The position numbers and the translations under genes are program-made. From Hyposmocoma kahamanoa (taxonomy: Eukaryota; Arthropoda; Insecta; Lepidoptera; Cosmopterigidae), in the NCBI RefSeq assembly GCF_003589595.1, contig NW_020653852.1, positions 7,694,393 through 7,758,392 on the forward strand: a DNA stretch of 64,000 bases, given 5' to 3'. Each line of letters opens with the position of its first letter. Position 1 is the first letter of the stretch. Positions 38,001 to 50,000 of the stretch are shown in pieces. The notes below the pieces were generated by a model. It saw nothing but the letters and a program-made list of their open reading frames with translations. It did no database searches and was not told where the DNA came from.

Positions 38001-41000
38001 GGTATGATTTGTAATAACTCATGTAATAGTAGAGGCCGGGAAGTAAGGGATTGCTGGACGAGTATGAGTTACAAGGACGTGTGTGAGCGAGCAGTGTTGT
38101 GTTAATATGAGTCAAGCTATCCCCGTTCCCGCCGAGACACGTACAGTATTTTTCTCAAATAATGTGAGGGAATAATAAAAGACTAAAGAGAGGAAGGCGT
38201 ATAATAGAAAAAGTAAGAAAATATTAATTAATATTTGACAATTTAAGTGTTAGGACAAATTTATTGCTAAAAGAAAACGTTATTGTTTTTCCAGGCACAT
38301 TATTAGTAATCTGCTCAATTTCTGATGATATATTTCAATGTGTATCTATTACTGTATTTTCTTCTTTATCACTCTACTCATTTCGCGACTAAAATACAAA
38401 AAGACGAAAAAACAAAAGAATATCAACACTTTAGTTTAAATGTGGTAACATTTCTTTTTTTTTTAAGTAAGTGGGACCTCAGAACTCTTCGATATCTTAA
38501 CCGATTCGTTCGATTGGATATGGTTTTCGAATAGAAGGTAGCTTTTTGAGCTATTTAGAACATTCGATTCGGATTTGGATACGATATCGTTATCCAACAA
38601 CGTTTACGGAGTTAGTCGGCGAATATAGATTATAACAAAAATGAAATCCTTTTATATACCTTTTTAAGGCTTTAAACGCCTAAAACGTAGGAATGCATTA
38701 GTCTCGCATTAAAATAAATTAATAAAGTTGAACAAAATCCTGATTTTATTTAAAATAATAAAAGATTTCCATGTTACATTCTTGCATTGTAAACAATAGG
38801 ACGTTCGGTAACAAATAACGTTTGTAACATTTGTCGGTCGAGAAGTACGAGTAATCGTACGAATGTGACGTTATTTCGATTTGGTTCCAAATACGACGGT
38901 TTGACGTTCGATTCGGTTATGGTGAATAAAATAGAAAAGAAATCGTTCGATATCTAATCGAATCGGTCTACAACAGAGTTATCGTAAGGTTCTGAATCGA
39001 CTTGCAGGTAGGTATTTTCAATTCTCACAACTATAAACATTGAGCATTTGGCCGTCTGAGTTTTTCTTTTGCCTGTTTACATAGCTCATTATTAGTAGGT
39101 AGATTTGAAAGTTAAGACAAGTGGACACTAATGGATTTTCATCTTTACATTGTAGGCCTTGGCCGGGAAGAAGTCGCACGGTCCTTATATGACAAACTTT
39201 CCGTGTTCGTTTTTTGAAAGTAATGCAAACATTTCCGAGCTTGTTTGAGAAAATGATATTTACCTATATTAGTCTTCTTAGTGTTCAAAAATCTGTTAAT
39301 AATCTTCGTTTGCATAGTACCAATTTAGAAATATACTTGGGAAATTATACAGTTAACTTCTGAACTATTTAGCAGTAGAGAATTTGTGAAAAAGTTCTTC
39401 TAAGTAACCATATCTATTTCTATCGTCAAGCAATGATGTGAGCATTATTGTGTTCTGGTTTAGGAGGGAAAGGGTGGTCGTGAAACTACAGGCATGTGGG
39501 ATTGGTGAAAGTTATGTTTCAAGGTGACAGGTGCAGTGTCAGTGCCACTTAGATCATGATTCTGTATCTTAAATTTTTCCCATCCTCTGAGTTCTGTATC
39601 GAATACCAGAAATAGAGACGAAATGTCATTTAATTTGTTTGAAAACTATTCTTCCAAATCATCACTGTGAGAACTGCGCTCCGATTGGTCAGCCCGAATT
39701 CGAAACGGTTGACGGGTGTCGTCAATTGTTTCACTTCAAATCGACCAGTTTGACTTCAGTTTTGCTATGACGAAAATTGCAAAATTACATATTTTATTAC
39801 CGATGAAATGCGATTCCGTTTGTTCTGTAATTAGATGTTTTGCTGTTTTTCCCACACCACTGAATGGAACAGTTCCCATTATTTGAGATATTATCTTTAT
39901 TACAATAAATACAGAATATACGGAGACTTACACACAGGTCAGTTGTTGGCCCTGTACTATTTCAGCTTTCTTATTTGTGTTTTCAGCGCAAACGAGAGTC
40001 AATTAAAAGTAATATAAGGCCCATTTGCCTGATGTGTTGCCAGGGATGGATGGATCTTATGTCGTCTCTATTTCTGGTTATATACTCGATGTGATTTTGC
40101 AATTGCTATGGGCAAGTGTGTTGCTTATCAGGCGCATGACTTGTTCGCCCCATCACTTGATAGTATAAAAAAACTAACCTGTAGCACATCAGCTGCATGA
40201 GTGGAATTATGATAACGATTGTCAGCGCGATAGTTCGTCTCAATTGTGGTCAACCAGTTTAGCAAGACACGTTCTTCGCATTCCAACGTTGGGCAGACAT
40301 CAAAGCGTCTCCCCATGATGGTCCACCCAAGGTGAAACAGTGGTTTGCCATTGGTGATTACCTCCAGCCGGAAAATTTCGAAGTCCCAGTTGAGAGCCGT
40401 ATCTAGGAGCTCGCAAAGTTGACTTGTTGTCTGGAAAAAAGTTACTGGTTAAACCAATGTTTCGACGGCCTCGGTGGCCCAACGGTTTGCACTGTGGGCG
40501 CTGGATGAGGAGATCCCGGGTTCGATTCCCTGTAGTACAAATTTGGGAAATGAACTTTCGTATTGATTCAGGTCTGGGTGTTCTGGGTAGTGCCTCTACC
40601 CTGCAACTGCCACGCAGAGGTTCGATTCCCGGGCAGGGAGAAATATTTCTATCGCCTACATTTATTTCTCTCGTGAGTTTGGGTGTAATTTGTAGTTCTC
40701 TATGTATGTGTCCATGGCACATAGGGTTTCCCTAGTGCGGGGCTATGTTGAGTGTGTGTGTGTTATTGTCATAGCCAGGGGGATCTCAGCGATTAAAATA
40801 TATTTCTGTTCCAAGATGTATCAAAAGGAAGTAGTAAATTTGATTGAATTTCTAAGAAAAATTTTTGAGAAACGTTTTTGAGAAACGTTTTTTTTTAGAT
40901 TCAGGTTTAAAGGAAGACTGTTCAAGGTACTGTGTGTGTTACTTACATTGTGTACAAAAAGGACAATACGCGCTTAGTTAATCAACGGTAATATAGTACC

Positions 41001-44000
41001 GTCGTACCGTTTGCATACAGTATAAGACACAAAATCTTACTGAATTACTATACTAGGTTCCTTTCGATGGAAAATACCGAAATTTTATTAATATTACCCG
41101 TTATAGCCACTAACAACTTTATCGGAGAATAATAACCTTATGTTTTATATTTGTTCTATTATTCTGCGCTCGAACTACAGTAGAATCGTTGCTGCTTCGC
41201 CGCGATGATAGCAAATTTGTTGGTCCTTGCTGAAAACAAAAGAATCGGAATTATTACAAAATCACAAACATTTCAAGTTATTTAGGCAGATTTTAATTTG
41301 TTTAGCATTAGATTTTATTTCATAATCTATGATGAACAAAGTGTATGTTAGTATTTTTAATTGCGTGTATCGTGCTATTATAGAGATGGTAAGTGCATTA
41401 ATCTATTAAGGCTTGTTAAAGAAATTGAATAGGAAAGTTCTTAAATAAGAATTAAGTGAGGGAAACCAGTCATAGAATAGAATGTTAATAACAAAATCAT
41501 GACAAATAAAATTACGCAAGCATTTTTGCATTGATAAGATTTTATTATGTTATGTTAACCAATATGTACACAATATGGGGATTAATTAGGACCATTGTGA
41601 AATATCTAATGCTATGTTCTCATTTGTATCATATTGGCGTATTCAACTATTGTCACGTATCAAAACAATCGATGACGGCACCAATCCGCCAAAATGATAT
41701 AAGTGTGAACCCGGCCTAGTAAAGTAATGTGTTTTAAAAGCAGTTACGGACAAATAGCACATCCTTTTAATTATATTTAGCGCCGCAGCCTAACAGTTAA
41801 TTGCCTAGAAGAAAGTAGTTACAGAAGAATTTTTCTTTCGAAGAAGCATAGAGTTCTCATGTCCCCTCTACAAACTAGGTTAATTCGAAATGAACACTGA
41901 TGCTTCTAGAAGTAGCTGGATAGACAGCCTGTGAGCTCTACATTGCAGACTGATTTAGGTCGATCGGAAATGAAAGTTACTTCTTTAAATTCGAAGTTTG
42001 TGACAGTGTAGAAATTGAATAACTGCGTAATTTTCAGGTACGTTTTCTAATTTCGGTGGCAAGTTTTATTATTTAAGTATTCGAGTATTATTATCGTGGA
42101 ATATTAAATAATACTGGACGAGTCTACACTCGAATATTAAATAGTATTTCATGATAATATTCTAGAATAAATATTTAAATAATAAAAATTGCCACCGCAA
42201 TGAGATGGAGAAATCAAACTGAAAATGAACCAACTACTACGTTGAACCCAATAAGTGCTCGTAACTCACAAAATAGGCCGACATTAATGCGATACGTCGC
42301 ACTAAGTATGGCATAATAAGCTATGGTACCTTATTCTAAGCTTTTTAATGAGAGTAGCATTGGTTTCCTTTTCCGTTTGTCTCGTCCCCCTACATCACAG
42401 CAGAGTCCTTAATTAGCTCTGATTCAAGTAGCACGGAAGGTAAGGTGCCGATGCTACCTTTGCTTCTCATTGACGGTCTCTTTCCCCGGGCCGTGCGTAT
42501 CGTTAGATTTTCTACGGTTGAGTAGGCCTTAATCCATACCCAATTGGTCTCAAAACAATCTTAGTTTGGTTGTGACTGGTGATCCTTATTAATTTACTGG
42601 AATGTTGACCAATTCTCGTAATAAAAGTTGGCAAAAGTCTACTCTAGGCTAATACAAAATTTAGTAGCAGTAGAGCGTGTGAAAGCATTCGTCAAGGGAA
42701 GTACCAGCTACCATGTAAGTTGTGCACACTATTGCGTTCCGGTTTTAATTGTACCTAAGAGTCCTGGTGACGCTGCAGATACATAGGACTTGTCAACTTT
42801 ATGTGTTAATGTGACGGGGCGTAGTGGCAGTGTCTCTCATATATACTTATAAGGCTAAGTTCAGATGACAAAAAATTACGCATTTTCAATCAATTGTCTA
42901 GATATTTATACATTGGTATATGTAAATGCGCGTTTATAATTATAGGCACTGGCAGTGAACCTGCTCAGATGACCCACATTTTCGTCGCGATAGTGTTAGA
43001 GCTATGACTGGACACGTCAAGGACTTCCGCGTACTCTCATCACCTGAACGTTACGACGCGCGTCAGATGTTCACCTGAATCTAGCCTTAAGCTCTGAGTG
43101 GCATTGCGATAGATGTGGGTAGGCGTGGCCTTTTACCACCAGGTCCATAACTTGTTCGTTCCGTCATTTATTATACTAAAAATAGTCTGACTAAGCAGCG
43201 AAATAGTGAGAGTCGCATATCAGCTCTACTCAAGACATTGCCAGTTTTCTTAGTCTGTACCACTAACATAAACTAAAATACAGTTATATTTGTCCGCATA
43301 AGTCTGTAGCAGCGTTTGTGGAAGTGTAAGTCGAATACACATATTTGTCTGGTTCACTGAATTACAAAATTAATGAATGTTCGACACGACGTCAAATAAA
43401 TAGTAAGCCCATCTTGGTCAGCACGTGCGAAGTGCCAAAATTACTCGTACCATTATTGGAGGCTTGGAATTAAGCTACGTAAGCTTAATAACAATTCTTT
43501 TTAAATAATTCCCAATTTTACCGCTAATATTGATAAAGAATTGGAAATATGGTCCACATGACCTAAAAAATGTATGACGCAGCCGTACTGAAGTAGATAT
43601 TATTATGATTATTAATAAAAAGATCGAACTCTTAGAAAAAATTCCTTCGATCCGGTCGGACTCGAACCGACTCTTCTAGTAAACCGTATCAGACACTATG
43701 CCAACTAAGCCACGGAATGAACCAGCGGAAGCGCGGGTTGTCACACGCGCCATTTATTATAGAATTGAAACTGTCGCTTGGTGTTTAAACAATAAAATCA
43801 AATAGTAGAGGTGTTTATTCCTGTGTTTGTGAATGTTTGACTAAGAGTGCCACAAGTTCAAAATGGGTCAGTATTTCTTTTCTACCTATTACATAATCCT
43901 ACTATAATAGAGATACCAATCCCGGTATAAAAATATGCATACGTGAGTACTGCATTTAACAAATATTTAAATATAGCAGAAATGATGAATACCTTATTTT

Positions 44001-47000
44001 TTCAAATGATGTATATTATTTTAGTTGTACCTGCAGGTACAACTAAAATAATATTGTGACAACCCTACGCTCCAAGGGCCGTATAGGCATTTACGTGCTG
44101 AACAGGCAGGAGTTGCTCTACTTGTCTTATTGTTATTATGGTAGAGTATTTTTTTGCATCATTTATCTAAATCCGTACTATATTAATTTAGAACCTTTCT
44201 GAAGTGTTTGAAAAGTTTTTTGCTGATAAATGTTTCATTTAATTTATAACAATTCTAGTAACTGTCATTTCCAAACAAAAATTAAAAAATCAGATTTAAT
44301 GTAGAGCCTTTTATTGTGACATATCCCCGGTAATGACAATGGTTGGTTAGTAAAATATTTATCGTCACCCGATGCGAGCTAATTAATCAACCTATTGTTA
44401 CTAACAACTAAACTTTTTAAACCATTACAATTACCGGGATATTACAGTACGCAGTAAAAGTCTGGCGTATGACCTATATTTATTTCTCTCATGATTGTAA
44501 TATGTTCTCTATGTGTGTGTCCATGGCACCGGTAATACAGGGTTTCCTTAAGCTGCGGTTCCACCAGGGATGTGCGAGTACTCTGCTACCGCGACTCATC
44601 TGCGCACTGCCTAGCTATTTCGTCCATCTCTGGTGGAAACGCAGCCTTAATGCGGGGCATTAAGTATCATTATTAATTGTTTAATAAAAAAATTTTGACC
44701 CTATCTGTTTTTAATTGTCAAGTTATGCACCTCTTGTTACTTATACTGAATCCAGTTCACCGGTTGACGGGTGGAGATTGTCTAATGGCATTTAGTCCCG
44801 CCATTTGTACTGTTTTGCGTGCAATAGAGTTTAAATAAATGTGATCATGTTCGTAGGATTGCCTCGGAATCGAAGGTCAACACCGTTTAATTGAAAATTT
44901 AATCATAATCCACCGTGTTGTATAGACAATGTAAAGATTTCTAGAAGACCTGCCATATGGTATACTCCACTCAGCCACCGGTTAAGCCGTATAGTCATTT
45001 TAGAACTGAAAATCAGAATGTAATGTTAGTAACGTTTCCGATAACGATTCTTGACCGATTGTGTATCTTTAGGCAGGGCCCGTTACGTCTGGGCACGTTT
45101 CTTTTAAATGCGTTCGTTTAAATTTGTGTAATATGTTTATATGTAATAATGTAATTTGTGACATACGCAGTTTTTGTTTGTGTCAATTATTGGTGTTATA
45201 TTTTAATGTTATAGTTGTTTTCATTTTCTTCAAATTATTCCAGACCCAAGACAATGTACTGTTCACAAAACAGGCGTAGCACTAATTCAGCTAAGACAGA
45301 ACAATTTGAAGAGATACAGGCTAAATCCAAACCTCCTACCATAAACATAATGTTCGTGTTCCCTTGATCCCGCTGCTCGTACAGGAACATAAAAAAATAA
45401 ATTACAATGTTAGTTAACTTTTACCATTATCATTACCAATTAAAGGGCTAAAATACAAAATTAATATACATTGCAGCCAAAATCCTGTTATAGAAGAGTT
45501 TGCCAAAATCCTGTTAAAGAAGAGTTTAGTTTTAAAAATTCCATTAACATTTATTTCAAAAACCGTTATTGTTTTATTAGTTGGTAACCACTCTTTTGTC
45601 TCATGACCATTCAATCATTAATATAACTAAGACATAACAACAGAAAACATAAAAATAAAGTGTTTAAAAATAAATAAATTTTCCTTGTGCACACTTCAAT
45701 TTATATTTACTACCCACTTAAGTTCTAAAAACAATTACTTTTACATTTACGTAGCACCTAAGTAACCTCTGAGCCAACATGTTACCGCCCACCGTCGAGA
45801 ATGTCGATGCGCCAATGCGCCCTTACATATGGTCAATTTCTACGCAAGAATGGAATATTCTTTAAAAACATTTTTTCACTTTAATAATTAATTAAACAAC
45901 CAGTATTTATTTACTTACCTGCAGCAGGGCACCAATAAGATCAGTAGCAATGGGGTCTTCGACCCTGAGCTTGGTTTCGTCTCTCATTTGTGGGGAGTAT
46001 AACTCTGAAGTCCGTAGCATGTCGACTGCTCGTTCTATGCAAGCTACTGTTGACGGAGGAGCGCCCTCTGCAGCCGCTGAGAGGAGTGAAATGACCTAAA
46101 GAGATGAGATACGATATATAACAGCTTCAGTAAGGGTATTGTTGAGTACGAACTTATTTATTTTCATACATATATAAAAAAATAATAATTTACAGAAATG
46201 AGAAAAAACAATTTTTTTATACAATTTACAAAATTAAATCAAAATAGAAAGAATAAAGCATGTGTGTGACGGACAAGAGCTCAACAAAATGTTGAAATCA
46301 GTTTGCAATGATTTCAAGCCTGTTTTTCATCCGACCCAATCACACACACAAATCGCAAACAAGCATCAATTGAAGATAAAATGAAAGAAATGTCTCTGTA
46401 GCGTTTTTTTACTATAACGAAATTGTACTTGCAGTTAGAATCTTGAATAACATTGTTAACTCTACTAGTGAGTAAACACAAAGTTAGCTTTTAAGTGATT
46501 TGTGTTCCATTATTCAAAAGGTAATATTATTACTGGGCCTCTTATTGATTCTAGAAGAGATTTTAGTCACTGGACTCACCTTTGTAATAGGTGCTTCGAG
46601 CGGCAGTCCCTGTAACTTCGCTAGTGATGTCCTACGAAGTCCATCTGAAGCAATTGAACGCACGTCCAGTGATCCTCGCCTGATGGAGTGAAGCGAGCCT
46701 CGGCCGCGCTCTGTGTCCACTAAGTTTCCTGGCTCGCACACGAAGACAATGTGAGATGTACTCCTGTATAAAGAAAAATTGCAAAGGTATTAGTCAAGAA
46801 AATACACCCCGAAATTTTTATATATTAGGGGTTAAAGTATGAAATTGCCGTTTTATTGCAATAGGTTCTTTGAATTTTCATAGAATCTTCATGGTTTGAG
46901 GTTTTCGAATGAAACTTTTTTCAAATGGTTTCTGTGATTTTTTTTTTAAATTTGAAACATTTGAATATCGACTTTCAATTGTTTTTGTTATTCAATTTAG

Positions 47001-50000
47001 ACAAGAAAGATGGATACTGCGAAAATTCGAGTGATTTTTGAATACGAGTTCCGACGCGGAACTAACGCGGCAGAAACAGCCCGCAATATCAATGCTGCGT
47101 TTGGAGAGGGGTCTACTAATGAACGCACCGTGCGATTTTGGTTTAAACGCTTTCGTGATGGAAATTTCGACTTAAAGAACGAGCCACGAGGAAGACCGCC
47201 CACACAGGTGAATAACGATGAATTAAGAGAGATAGTGGAAGCCGATCCTAGTCAAACTACCCAGGAATTAGCGGCATGGTTTAACGTTACCTTACCCACA
47301 ATATTGACTCACTTGCGTCAAATCAATAAAATAAAAAAATACGAAAAATGGGTGCCTCATGATTTGACTGATCTGCAGAAAGAAACGCGTGTTGAAACTT
47401 GTGTTGCCTTGTTGAACCGGTACAGAAATGAAGGAATATTGGATCGAATTGTAACATGTGAAGAAAAGTGGATTCTTTATGATAACCGGAAAGGAAAAAT
47501 GCAATGGCTGACCCCAGGTCAAATGCCACAACAGTGTCCTAAAGCAAAACTTACCAATAAAAAGGTAATGGTAACTGTTTGGTGGTCTCAGCATGGTGTT
47601 ATTCACTATAGTTTTCTCCGATCTGGTCAAGCAATAACGGCAGATGTCTATTGTGCCGAACTCCGAACCATGTTGACAAAACTAGCAGTAAAACAGCCCC
47701 GACTCATGAATCGATCTTCACCATTATTGCTCCACGACAACGCGAGACCTCACACAGCACGAGAAACCATTTTGACCCTTCAGGAACTGCAGTTAGAAAC
47801 CATTCGTCATCCTCCGTATTCACCAGACCTTGCTCCAACGGACTACCATTTTTTTCGTGATTTGGACAATTATCTACGTGACAAGAAGTTTTCTTCCCAG
47901 GAGGCAGTACAAAATGCTTTCACACAGTTTGTGCAGTCTAGATCGTCGGAGTTCTATCGCAAAGGCATTAATAACCTTCCCATTAGATGGCAGCAATGTA
48001 TAGATAATAATGGCAACTATTTTGATTAAATAAATTTGTTAAAAATTTAAAAAAATAAACAATTTAGATTTTCAGTACAAATCGGCAATTTCATACTTTA
48101 ACCCCTATTATTATCTTTAAAGTCGCCTCGTAGGTGGCCTTTTGTAATATTAACAACTTCAATGATCTGAAGCAATATGGAAGGTGTTGTGAAAGTTATC
48201 ATTATCAGTAAATATCTTTACTTGGTCAAGGCAACAGCGGCTCCTCGACACGGCAAAAATATGGGATCTTGGGTGGCCCTACGTCGAAGAGTGACTGGCG
48301 CTTCCCAGTCCCTTGCCCCGCTGGCTGCGAGTCTCAAAGCCTCGCCACCTGCAGCCTCAGTCAACGCCCTTGGACCTTCTTCGTTTCGCCAGCCCAGAAC
48401 ACGGCACCAGGATTTGTTTGAGAGCTGAAAGAGAAAAATAATAGCTGGATTTACAGTTCAAGGTTCTGAGATGGGTAAGCAGCAACAGATTTCCTGAAAT
48501 GTATAGACGGAACGAGAAATTAATAATTTTTTTCAAGATTATAATAATGGCGGATGGGGAATTAACTTATTTTATGAAAAAGTACGAATTCATCAACATT
48601 ATCATCATCATAATTTCAGCCGAAAGAGCTTTTTCAGCCTCCGCTGCTGAACATAAGCCTCTCCCAAAGAACGTCCCGCAACCTTCATCAGGTAAGAATA
48701 CGTACTTTCTAAAATGTAGCTAACAAATAATAAAATTAACCGTAAATATTAACGATATGCATTTCGTAGTTTTATTTTCATTCCAATAAAAAATGTAGCA
48801 TAACTTTTCAAAGGAATTCGTTATGTTTGATTTGTTAGCGTATAAAGTTGTAGGGGTGTTATATTTTGGTAACAAGCCGCGACTAGAAGTCAGGTTAAGG
48901 TTGATCTTTGTTTATGTCGATATTATCTGAAGATATGTCCTTATTTAAGTCACCGACTAATATCATGAATATTATTTATTATTAATTATTATTATTAATT
49001 GTCCACGTTTTGCCACCAATTGCTTCTATTATGCATGAAGCTGTGAAACTTAAATATGTGATGTGTGATTTAGCCATAGAATAAAAAAGACATTTCCTTT
49101 GAAAATATGTTTCCAAATTATTTTTAATGTCGGTACTATACTGAAATATCAGGATTATGTTTAGGCATTTATTTCATTTGATACGCGTTTAAAAATTATT
49201 TTGCGTTTTCGATAGTATCTACGTAATAAAAGATAGAGAGTATCTTTTTATCTAGACGCCTTTCTAAAGCAGCAATTTTGGTAGATACTTTGTGATATGC
49301 TATCTTTCATTTTAGTTACTACGCAAGGTCGTTGCTTTTCATTACATACATAAGTAACCGCAATGGTAGATCATATCTTAACAATCCATTGTCATTAAAT
49401 ACAATGTCAGTGGTAATACGGAAAAAGACAAAAAAATGGATAGCCCAATGCTACTAATATGAATTTAAGTGTTGTAAATATTCCAGGAAAACATTATTTA
49501 GGAGACTGGTCCTTCTGCTCCACTGAGAGCTCCTTGTAATAGAGTTCGTCCAGAGAAGTACTGCCTATTTCTTACCTATTTCTGCCAGGCGGCAGTAATC
49601 ATGTGAGCATTACTGCGATCCGGTTTTGAAGGGTAAGGGTGATGGTAAAGTTACAGTCAGGTAGCAAGCAATTGCCTGGGACTTGTCAACTTATGTCTCA
49701 AGGCGACTGGCGCAGTCGTCGCAGTGACCCTCAGATTTTTGCGATTTAATGTTCTTAGTGGCACTGCAACTGCTACAGACGTGCGTGTCGCTTACTACCA
49801 GTCGCACGACTAGTTCGTCCCGTCAAAAAATATTCAATTGATTTAGAGTTGTTTTCAGTAGTCACTCATTTACTTTACTAGGTGTGAATGTTGGTAATAA
49901 AATTATTATCATGCTATTGATAGGAAAGCAGTGTAGAATGCTGAGAAAATATACGAGGAATATGTTGCTAGGACGACGATATTATGCTCGGTGCTATCAA

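Noticed and set aside
40300..40722. 140-codon minus-strand frame across exon and SINE
   Set aside because: It is read-through of the PDE8 exon's own strand from SINE-1/SINE-2 and the intron; the part upstream of the acceptor is repeat translation.
43640..43720. Possible tRNA gene on the minus strand (A and B boxes, perfect T-stem)
   Set aside because: The acceptor arms do not pair and the same downstream body recurs at 27.1 kb, so it is a SINE head rather than a tRNA gene.
47292..47630. 112-codon minus-strand frame
   Set aside because: Antisense shadow of the mariner transposase.
48177..48428. 83-codon plus-strand frame
   Set aside because: It is the antisense of the PDE8 PAS exon, whose minus-strand reading has proper splice sites and phase.
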